Shown here piece after piece: positions 5,758 through 10,972 of a stretch of DNA of 10,972 nucleotides. How positions within the stretch are numbered: position 1 is the stretch's first letter; each line of letters opens with the position of its first letter. The stretch is from Verrucomicrobiales bacterium (GTDB taxonomy: Bacteria > Verrucomicrobiota > Verrucomicrobiia > Verrucomicrobiales > DEV007): the NCBI GenBank assembly GCA_023253615.1, contig JALRFZ010000359.1, positions 1 through 10,972 of the forward strand, in the 5' to 3' direction. The notes under the pieces were generated by a model. The model was not told the DNA's origin. It made no database searches and worked only from the letters and a program-made list of their open reading frames with translations. The translations under genes were made by a program, and so were the position numbers.

Positions 5758-6336
5758 ATGAAATTTCCAATTTTGTTTTCCACCGCCGCTTTCACCCTGG
5801 TCGCCTTGCTTTCTTTCGCGGTCTGGGCGCTCGGATCGTCGTTGTATACGTCCGAAGTGGGCATGTATGTACTTTGTGCGGTGGTTTTTTTCGGATTCGG
5901 TGGCCTCTCGCTCTGCCCTGCCGCGGGAACGAATGGCAAAAAGCAGACGATCGCATTTTGCCTCCGTTTCGCGGGAGGCTTTTTGATCTATGCTTTCCTT
6001 TGGTCGGTCGCCTGGTTCGCCTTTCGCAATCCCTTCGGCGAAGTGATCGGTTCGTTCCTCGGATTGACCGCGCTGGTGGCGGTGCTCCGCGCCGGCCTGC
6101 CCCGATCGACGGATCTCCTCACCGCGACGGCGGGTGTGTTCCTCTGGTACACGCTCGGCTACCACCTCGGCGGGCAGGCTTATGATGCCCTCCAGAATCG
6201 CGGGATCACCGCCATCGAGCTGCCCCTCGAACGCGGCACGGTGGTGACGCTGGCGCGATTCTCCTGGGGGCTCTTCTATGGTCTGGGGCTCGGCTACGGG
6301 CTCGCCCGCATGCTTCACGTCCCGCGCCCGAGCTGA
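5758..6336 (+). CDS. Membrane protein of unknown function, about six helices
   Basis: The 192-residue product is dominated by hydrophobic segments at about residues 5-27, 36-53, 64-89, 95-112, 120-138 and 161-186. Short loops carry few charges, and a basic stretch (NGKKQ) lies near residue 61. I recognise no family motif, no catalytic residue set and no soluble domain; Gly/aromatic patterns in the last helix (SWGLFYGLGLGYGLAR) are typical of packed integral membrane proteins. The coding direction is chosen because this frame gives coherent helices, while the opposite strand gives an uninterrupted but highly charged, low-complexity shadow. ATG 5758 is preceded by TTGGAAACGAACAG, the nearest thing to a Shine-Dalgarno (GGAA) in the window. 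The last 22 bases overlap the end of the convergent NUDIX gene. Confidence 0.72.
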   Translation: MKFPILFSTAAFTLVALLSFAVWALGSSLYTSEVGMYVLCAVVFFGFGGLSLCPAAGTNGKKQTIAFCLRFAGGFLIYAFLWSVAWFAFRNPFGEVIGSFLGLTALVAVLRAGLPRSTDLLTATAGVFLWYTLGYHLGGQAYDALQNRGITAIELPLERGTVVTLARFSWGLFYGLGLGYGLARMLHVPRPS

Positions 6337-6938
6337 AGCAATCCCTCGAGACAAATGCGCGACCAGGTCTCGAGCGAATCGCGGCGGTCCGCCAGCTCTT
6401 CGAGGGTGAGAAACTCGAGATTCTCGATGTTGTCCTCGGCCGGGGTGACCTCGCCACTCTCGAGGGTGAAGAGATGCACGACCCCGAGGTGGACGCGTCC
6501 GACTTCATTCGAGTCGTCGTTGATGAGGCCGAGAATCTCCTGGGTGTGGCCGCCGGTGAGATTCAATTCCTCGTTGATCTCGCGCTCGACCCCGATGGTA
6601 TACGTGTCCTTGTCGAGCGAGGAAGCGGCATGATCGGTGTCGTTGATGTGTCCGCCGATGCCGATCGATCCCTTCGCGGCGAGGCGCTTTTCTCCGCCGC
6701 CGCCGCCGCGCACGTAGTGCAGGTAACGATCGCCGTGCCGGAAAATGGCGTAGGGGATGATCTGTTTGTGGGAGGGATCATCCTCCGCGAGATCGCGGTT
6801 GAGGAAGTGATTGTTCGCCGGGTCGAGGATCTGCGGCAGATAACGATCCGTCTCGAAGCTGATCCCCTCGAAGGCCCCGAGCTGGTCGAAGAGCCCGCGT
6901 GAAATCACGAGCACGTTTTCATCGGCATATTTTCCCAT
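6315..6938 (-). CDS. NUDIX superfamily phosphoesterase (COG4112/YmaB-like)
   Basis: The 207-residue protein has a NUDIX hydrolase core. The metal-binding helix is at 119-125 (REINEEL, keeping the R-E-x-x-E-E catalytic pattern) and is preceded by GIGGHIN (93-99). The classical box is incomplete: Ala105 replaces the first Gly, Asp111 replaces the first Glu, and Asn126 replaces the Gly after the EE pair. The N-terminus (VLVISRGLFDQLGAFEG), HFLNRDLAEDD and the Gly-rich loop RGGGGGEKR (78-86) recall the predicted phosphoesterases grouped with B. subtilis YmaB. Such enzymes hydrolyse a nucleoside-diphosphate linked to another moiety; the substrate here is not known. ATG 6938 lies 15 bases after the stop of the regulator gene, so both are probably cotranscribed. 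Its 3' end overlaps the membrane-protein gene by 22 bases on the opposite strand. Confidence 0.85.
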   Translation of the reverse strand: MGKYADENVLVISRGLFDQLGAFEGISFETDRYLPQILDPANNHFLNRDLAEDDPSHKQIIPYAIFRHGDRYLHYVRGGGGGEKRLAAKGSIGIGGHINDTDHAASSLDKDTYTIGVEREINEELNLTGGHTQEILGLINDDSNEVGRVHLGVVHLFTLESGEVTPAEDNIENLEFLTLEELADRRDSLETWSRICLEGLLQLGRGT

Positions 6939-6953
6939 GCGGGGGAATCGACA

Positions 6954-7598
6954 CTAGCGGGGCGAGATGTCAAACCGGTATCGCGTCAAAGCGGCGGTGC
7001 TGGAGACGGATCGCTCGACGCGGGCCCCGAGGAGGCGCTCGAACATCTGCACCTCCATGCGCTCGAGCGTCGGATACTTTTCAAAAAGCGGCTGGAGAGG
7101 CTGGTGGTATTCCTCGATCCGCAGTCCCTCGGCCTCGGACCATTCGCAGCGCGAGTAATGGCCGGCGGCGGTGCGCGCGGCGGCGAGACGCTCGGCACGC
7201 TCCTGCACCGAATCGCCCGTGACGCTCGCCGCGAGCTTTTCGGTCTGGCCGCGGAAGAAAGCGAGGAGGAGTTTCTCGGCGCCGTTGCTCTCGAGCTGGG
7301 CGGCCGCTTCGAGGATGGCGAGACAGACCTCGTTGCCGATCGGCGGAAACAGGGGTGCGACCTTCTCGGTGAGGCGGTAGAGTTTCTCCGGCCGCCCCAC
7401 CGCCTTGGGACTGCGCCAGGTGTCGAGCCAGCCGAGCTTGTGCATCGCCAGGCAGTGTTTCTTGACGCCCATGTAGCTCATTCCCAGTGACTCGGCGAGC
7501 TCGCCGACGGAGAGCCCGCCGGAGCATTTGATCAACTCCATGATATCGAACCAGTGGGGTTTGGAGAGACGGCGCAGGATTTTGAGATGAGGGGTCAC
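6954..7598 (-). CDS. Winged-helix regulator, SufR-like/COG2345 type without Fe-S cysteines
   Basis: With GTG 7598 as start the product has 214 residues. Residues about 7-80 form a winged helix: GLSVGELAESLGMSYMGVKK is the helix-turn-helix and GRPEKLYRLT (69-78) the wing typical of the ArsR/DeoR-like SufR group. The C-terminal half (about 85-214) follows the same family's sensor domain, ending in EEYHQPL, FEKYPTLERMEVQMFERLLGA and TRYRF. SufR carries cysteines at the matching positions; here Gln/Glu/Thr-type residues stand there, so a Fe-S cluster is not expected. The frame is open to a TTG at 7658, but TTGACC there reads better as a -35 box with TAAGCT 16 bases on, leaving GTG as the likely start. 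The gene is divergent from kamA and runs into the NUDIX gene. Targets are unknown; kamA and itself are natural candidates. Confidence 0.82.
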   Translation of the reverse strand: MTPHLKILRRLSKPHWFDIMELIKCSGGLSVGELAESLGMSYMGVKKHCLAMHKLGWLDTWRSPKAVGRPEKLYRLTEKVAPLFPPIGNEVCLAILEAAAQLESNGAEKLLLAFFRGQTEKLAASVTGDSVQERAERLAAARTAAGHYSRCEWSEAEGLRIEEYHQPLQPLFEKYPTLERMEVQMFERLLGARVERSVSSTAALTRYRFDISPR

Positions 7599-7630
7599 GG
7601 CAGGAAAAAGGGAAAAAAAGGGGGGAGGAC

Positions 7631-7658
7631 AGCTTAGCGAGAGCGTCGGAGCGGTCAA
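7631..7658 (-). promoter_or_regulatory. Candidate promoter of the regulator-NUDIX pair
   Basis: The minus strand has TTGACC (7658-7653) and TAAGCT (7636-7631) with 16 bases between. The -35 is near-consensus, the -10 is weaker. Transcription would begin near 7624, inside a 28-base purine run on the plus strand (7602-7629), so the short leader before GTG 7598 would be almost pure pyrimidine. This placement argues against TTG 7658 as a start codon. Confidence 0.45.
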
Positions 7659-7759
7659 GGTTGCGACGAAGGGCGGTTTCCAAACGGAATCTTTTTTGTA
7701 ACAGCACTTCCGGAGAGATGCCGCAAAATAATCGCGCCCCTCCCAAAAAAGCCCCCCGG

Positions 7760-7787
7760 TTGACTTTGCTTTCCGGCCATTTATTCT
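7760..7787 (+). promoter_or_regulatory. kamA: Candidate sigma70-type promoter of kamA
   Basis: TTGACT (7760-7765) and TATTCT (7782-7787) are spaced by 16 bases, a good match to a housekeeping promoter. The start of transcription would be near 7794, giving a leader of about 74 bases before the ATG at 7868. It points away from the regulator promoter at 7631-7658, with about 100 bases between the two -35 boxes. Confidence 0.6.
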
Positions 7788-7840
7788 CTCCCTTGCGGTA
7801 AGGACTCCGGTCCGGCGCCGTCCATCAGGAGCGAATCCAC

Positions 7841-7859
7841 CGGCGGAGAGAATCCGCCG
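7841..7859 (+). promoter_or_regulatory. Leader hairpin just upstream of the kamA start
   Basis: CGGCGGA (7841-7847) and TCCGCCG (7853-7859) make a perfect 7-base stem with the 5-base loop GAGAA. The hairpin ends 8 bases before the ATG and takes up the only purine-rich GGAGAG stretch near it. It could limit ribosome access or mark a regulated leader; this is inference. It does not match the lysine riboswitch, which is far larger. Confidence 0.35.
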
Positions 7860-7867
7860 TCCCCTCC

Positions 7868-9046
7868 ATGCATCATCCCCTCGAACTCGATCTGGACAAG
7901 ACCTTCCTTTCCCACGCCCCGGGCTATTGGGCGGACCGCGGCGTCTCCGCCGGGGATTGGAACAACGCCACCTGGCAGTTGAAAAACCGGATCATCTCCC
8001 TGAAACAGCTCGAGGAACATCTCGTGCTGACGCCAGATGAACGGAACGGCGTGCTGCTCTCGGGCACGAAGCTGGCGATGGCGATCACGCCCCATTTCTT
8101 CAATCTCATCGACCGCGAAAATCCCGATTGCCCGATCCGCCGCCAGATCATCCCGAGGATCGAGGAGACGCTCACCTCCCCCTACGAGATGGCCGATCCC
8201 TGCGGCGAGGACTCGCACATGCCGGTGCCCGGACTCGTGCACCGCTATCCCGACCGCGTCCTCTTCCTCGTCACGGACCGGTGCGCCGCCTACTGCCGCT
8301 ACTGCACCCGCAGCCGCGTCGTCAGCGGCGTGGGCGAGCAGGAGCTGGAGACGGATTTCGAAGCCGCCTTCCGCTATCTGGAGCAACACGAGGAGATCCG
8401 GGACGTGCTCCTCTCCGGCGGCGATCCCCTGCTCTTTTCGGATGGAAAGCTCGAGAAAATCCTCGAACGCCTCCGCCGCATCCCCCATCTCGAATTCCTC
8501 CGCATCGGCTCGCGCGTCCCGATTTTCCTGCCCCAGCGGATCACGCCGGAGCTCTGCGCGATGTTGAAGAAATTCCATCCGCTCTTCATGAGCGTGCATG
8601 TGAACCATCCCCGCGAGCTCACCCTCGAAGTCAAGGAGGCTCTCGGCCGCCTCGCCGACGCGGGCATCCCGCTCGGCAACCAGAGCGTGCTCCTCCGCGG
8701 GGTGAACGACGACCTCGCGGTGATGAAGACGCTCGTACACAAGCTGCTGATGTGCCGGGTGCGCCCCTATTATCTCTATCAGCTCGATCTCATCCAGGGC
8801 TCCTCCCACCTCGAGGTGCCGGTGGAGGAGGGCATCCGCCTCATCGAAGGGCTCCGCGGCCACACCACCGGCTACGCGGTGCCGCAATATGTGATCGACG
8901 CCCCAGGCGGGGGCGGCAAGGTGCCGGTGAATCCCGATTACGTGTTGCAGCGCACGCCCGAGCGCACCCTCATCCGCAATTTCGAAGGCCGAACCTTCGA
9001 GTATCCCGAGCCCAGCCCCCTCGGGGCGCCGGTGCTCGATTATTGA
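7868..9046 (+). CDS. kamA: Lysine 2,3-aminomutase (radical SAM, KamA family)
   Basis: The 392-residue enzyme interconverts L-lysine and beta-lysine using S-adenosylmethionine, a [4Fe-4S] cluster and pyridoxal phosphate. The N-terminal domain has WQLKNRIISLKQLEEHLVLT (36-55), typical of KamA. Cluster ligands are C139-x3-C143-x2-C146 (CAAYCRYC), followed by the SAM-contact motif LLSGGDPL (181-188) and QSVLLRGVND (272-281). The PLP lysine is Lys351 in DAPGGGGKVPV. The two aspartates that bind the lysine side chain in the Clostridium enzyme are present as Asp307 (YQLDL) and Asp344 (IDAPG). Glutamate 2,3-aminomutases differ at those sites, so lysine is the predicted substrate. The length exceeds EpmB (about 340). 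Beta-lysine could serve N-acetyl-beta-lysine osmolyte formation or lysine breakdown, but no acetyltransferase, EpmA or other lysine-degradation gene is in the window. ATG 7868 has no Shine-Dalgarno. Confidence 0.93.
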   Translation: MHHPLELDLDKTFLSHAPGYWADRGVSAGDWNNATWQLKNRIISLKQLEEHLVLTPDERNGVLLSGTKLAMAITPHFFNLIDRENPDCPIRRQIIPRIEETLTSPYEMADPCGEDSHMPVPGLVHRYPDRVLFLVTDRCAAYCRYCTRSRVVSGVGEQELETDFEAAFRYLEQHEEIRDVLLSGGDPLLFSDGKLEKILERLRRIPHLEFLRIGSRVPIFLPQRITPELCAMLKKFHPLFMSVHVNHPRELTLEVKEALGRLADAGIPLGNQSVLLRGVNDDLAVMKTLVHKLLMCRVRPYYLYQLDLIQGSSHLEVPVEEGIRLIEGLRGHTTGYAVPQYVIDAPGGGGKVPVNPDYVLQRTPERTLIRNFEGRTFEYPEPSPLGAPVLDY

Positions 9047-9062
9047 CCCCTCGGATCGCGCC

Positions 9063-10277
9063 CTACTCCGACAGGGTGAAATCGAAGATCAATTCACCGT
9101 TCGCGAGCGGCAGATCTTCCACCGTCACGGGCACGACGCCCGAACCGCCGAGCATGACGATGCGGAGTTTCGAAAGCGTCTCCACGAAAGGCACCGCGGT
9201 GACGCCGCGGCATTTCACGAGGCTGATCTGGACGAGGTTGGGAAGTTTCGCGACGGCACCGACATCGACGAGATTCACGCACCCGGCCACATCGAGATGC
9301 TCGAGTCCGCCGGCTGCCTCGATCCCTTCGAGAGAGACGAGATTCGGACAATGGGTGAATCCGGCGTACTGGGAGACCCCCGGCGGGATCCCTTTCAGCG
9401 AACGGAGGTTCGGACAAGCCTCGAGGTGCAGCTCGCGCAGGGATTGGAGCGGCGAGAAAGGCTCGAGCGTCTCGATCGATTCCTGTCCGCCCATGCGCAG
9501 CACGCGCAGCTTCGGCAGGCGGGCGATCCCGGAGAAATCGGTGATCTCCACATTGCGCAGATCGAGAACAATGAGCTCGGCGAGATTTTCAATCCCCTCC
9601 AGATGCGTGAGCCCCGAGGCATTGCTGACATCCAGATCCGTGAGCGAGGCCAGGCTGCCGAGACCGGTGATGGTCGAAAGCCCCGCACATCCATCGGTGT
9701 AGAGCTGCCGCAAGCCGGGAAACGCGGAGACATCGAGCGCCTTCAATTGCCGGCAGCGGCTGAGGTAGAGGTTTTCCAAAGCCGGCAGGCCTTCCAGATC
9801 CAGTTGCGTGATCCCCGCACAACCGCTCAGATCGAGCGTGACGAGGCGCGGCAGATCGCGGATCGCGGAGACATCGGCGAGCCCGGCGCTGTCGGTGAAG
9901 GCGAGCTGGGTCAGAGCCGGCAGGCCGGCGACGCCCTCCGCGGAGACGAGCGAGGGGCAATCGATCGCGACGATCGAGGTCAACCCCGGCAGCTTTTCGA
10001 TCCCCGCGAGGGAGACGAGCGAGGGGGAACCGGTCAGGTCGAGGATGTCCGGCTCGCCGACGCGCCTCACGAGATCGGCGAATTCGTGCAAATCCTTCAA
10101 CGCCGGGCTCGAGCATCCGAGATAAAACCCGTCTTCCTGGATCGAGAGCTGCGCACCGAAACGCGACTCCAGCTCGGCGATGGCATTTTTCCGTTCGCTC
10201 TTCTTCCAGAGCGAGAGGATCACGATCACCGCGATGATCGAGAAGAGGAGCACGAAGACACGGACCGCTTTTTGCAT
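9063..10277 (-). CDS. Membrane-anchored leucine-rich-repeat protein
   Basis: The 404-residue product starts with a short basic head and one strong membrane helix (about residues 5-24, VRVFVLLFSIIAVIVILSLW), followed at once by KKSERK. There is no signal-peptidase motif, so it is probably an uncleaved anchor. Residues about 75-380 are roughly a dozen leucine-rich repeats of 21-24 residues, with the pattern L-x-x-L-x-G-I-x-x-L-P-x-L-x-x-L-x-L-x-x-C. A cysteine ends many units (107, 153, 175, 197, 288, 310, 333, 356), as in cysteine-containing LRRs. The repeats should build a curved protein-binding surface. The partner is unknown. Basic residues flank both sides of the helix, so sidedness is not decided by charge. 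The gene is 73 bases downstream of a MoxR-type ATPase gene and converges on kamA with a 16-base gap. ATG 10277 is preferred to TTG 10286. Confidence 0.85.
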   Translation of the reverse strand: MQKAVRVFVLLFSIIAVIVILSLWKKSERKNAIAELESRFGAQLSIQEDGFYLGCSSPALKDLHEFADLVRRVGEPDILDLTGSPSLVSLAGIEKLPGLTSIVAIDCPSLVSAEGVAGLPALTQLAFTDSAGLADVSAIRDLPRLVTLDLSGCAGITQLDLEGLPALENLYLSRCRQLKALDVSAFPGLRQLYTDGCAGLSTITGLGSLASLTDLDVSNASGLTHLEGIENLAELIVLDLRNVEITDFSGIARLPKLRVLRMGGQESIETLEPFSPLQSLRELHLEACPNLRSLKGIPPGVSQYAGFTHCPNLVSLEGIEAAGGLEHLDVAGCVNLVDVGAVAKLPNLVQISLVKCRGVTAVPFVETLSKLRIVMLGGSGVVPVTVEDLPLANGELIFDFTLSE

Positions 10278-10350
10278 GGAAGACAACGCCGGGAAAGGAC
10301 GCCCGCCAACCTACCCCACCTCATGCGCCCGCGCCACGACCGATTCGTCC

Positions 10351-10972
10351 TCAAGGCACGGGCAGCCGCTCGAGAATCGTCGCGATGATCTGCTCGCTCG
10401 TGATCTCCTCGGCCTCGGCCTCGTAGCTGAGGAGGATGCGGTGGCGGAGCACGTCGTAGACGAGATCCTTGATATCCTGCGGCACGACGTAGCCGCGACC
10501 TTTGAGAAAAGCGGTCGCCTTGGCCGCGAGGGTGAGATTGATCGTGCCCCGCGGCGAAGCCCCGGCGCGGACGAGCGGCTGCAGCGCCGGATCGATCTCT
10601 CCGGGGAAGCGGGTCGCGTGGACGAGGCGGACGATGTAGTCCTTCACCCCGTCGTCGATGTAGACGTAGTTCACCAGTTCGCGGCTCGCGATGATGGTTT
10701 TCGGATCGACCATGGCCCGCACCCTCAGCTTCGGCGCGGAGGTGGCCATGCGATCGAGGATGGTGCGCTCCTCCGCCATGGAGGGGTAATCGACAATGAC
10801 CTTGAAGAGGAAACGGTCGAGCTGGGCCTCGGGGAGCTGGTAGGTGCCCTCCTGGTCGATCGGGTTCTGGGTGGCGAGGACGAGGAAGGGATCCGGGAGC
10901 CGGTAGGTCGTGTCGCCGATCGTCACCTGGCGCTCCTGCATCGCCTCGAGGAGGGCGCTCTGCACCTTCGCG
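10351..10972 (-). CDS. MoxR-family AAA+ ATPase, N-terminus cut by the window edge
   Basis: The frame is open to the right edge and enters as A-K-V-Q-S-A-L-L-E-A-M-Q, which is the conserved MoxR segment just after Walker B, so the first 100 or so residues including Walker A lie outside. Visible motifs are the sensor 1 region LVLATQNPIDQEGTYQLPEAQLDRF and the sensor 2 motif in RAGASPRGTINL. The helical C-terminal lid domain ends in EEITSEQIIATILERLPVP. MoxR ATPases act as chaperone-like factors that mature or insert metal cofactors or regulate partner proteins, often with VWA-domain proteins encoded next to them. No VWA gene lies on this side; the next gene is the LRR protein, and the usual DUF58/VWA partners may be upstream or missing. 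A GTG at 10965 is internal and not the start. Confidence 0.93.
   Translation of the reverse strand, partial: AKVQSALLEAMQERQVTIGDTTYRLPDPFLVLATQNPIDQEGTYQLPEAQLDRFLFKVIVDYPSMAEERTILDRMATSAPKLRVRAMVDPKTIIASRELVNYVYIDDGVKDYIVRLVHATRFPGEIDPALQPLVRAGASPRGTINLTLAAKATAFLKGRGYVVPQDIKDLVYDVLRHRILLSYEAEAEEITSEQIIATILERLPVP

Noticed and set aside
5719..6354. Minus-strand open frame of 211 codons
   Set aside because: It is antisense to the membrane-protein gene and gives a highly charged, repeat-poor product with no fold pattern; the plus strand gives coherent membrane helices.
7794..7867. Lysine riboswitch in the kamA leader
   Set aside because: The leader is only about 74 bases with one short hairpin, whereas the lysine riboswitch is a five-helix aptamer of well over 150 bases.
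7781..8887. Minus-strand open frame of 368 codons
   Set aside because: It is antisense to kamA, which carries the full radical SAM and PLP motifs. The frame would also run over the kamA promoter.
8128..9702. Plus-strand open frame of 524 codons
   Set aside because: It overlaps kamA in another frame and then runs antisense through the LRR gene. The product is Arg/Pro/Ser-rich low-complexity sequence.
9063..10277. DNA repeats in the LRR gene as possible CRISPR or tandem-repeat array
   Set aside because: The periodicity is at protein level (21-24 residues) with diverged DNA, and the reading frame is intact.

Overview
The window is GC-rich and densely coding, with short intergenic gaps, no rRNA, tRNA, CRISPR array or recognisable insertion sequence, and almost no Shine-Dalgarno sequences in front of its genes. 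Gene content and style (Lrp/alanine-type aminotransferase pair, a group III-like phosphofructokinase, KamA, MoxR next to an LRR protein, a basic HTH/AT-hook-like protein) suggest a chromosomal segment of a free-living heterotroph, most likely of the Verrucomicrobiota. That placement is inferred from resemblance and not from any marker gene.

Layout, left to right. At 1-172 (-) is the N-terminus of a secreted protein cut by the window edge. A 438-base gap (173-610) has no supported gene but holds three inverted repeats. From 5153 down to 611 (-) lie five collinear genes: a secreted D,D-carboxypeptidase-type (S11) enzyme, 6-phosphofructokinase, an Lrp/AsnC regulator, a class I/II aminotransferase and a sugar-phosphate nucleotidyltransferase. 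Gaps of 16, 24, 98 and 19 bases suggest one transcription unit. It joins cell-wall peptide trimming, glycolysis, amino-acid metabolism with its likely regulator, and nucleotide-sugar supply.

Upstream, a clear intrinsic terminator (5163-5201) separates this unit from a small DNA-binding protein gene (5225-5611, -) with an IS3-OrfA-like HTH, a Lys/Pro/Gly/Arg-rich AT-hook-like linker and a coiled-coil tail. It diverges from a six-helix membrane protein of unknown function (5758-6336, +), which overlaps tail-to-tail with a NUDIX gene (6315-6938, -). The NUDIX gene follows a winged-helix regulator (6954-7598, -) of the SufR-like/COG2345 type that lacks the Fe-S cysteines. Back-to-back promoters separate that pair from kamA (7868-9046, +), a lysine 2,3-aminomutase with all catalytic and lysine-binding residues. 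The right end has a membrane-anchored leucine-rich-repeat protein (9063-10277, -) downstream of a MoxR-type AAA+ ATPase cut by the window edge (10351-10972, -).

Most of the window is ordinary metabolism. The points most worth a second look are the OrfA-like/AT-hook small protein with an inverted repeat in its leader, the cysteine-less SufR-like regulator facing kamA, the absence of a promoter-sized gap between the terminator and the five-gene unit, and the window-wide lack of Shine-Dalgarno sequences. Several very long opposite-strand open frames (up to about 600 codons) are shadows of conserved genes.
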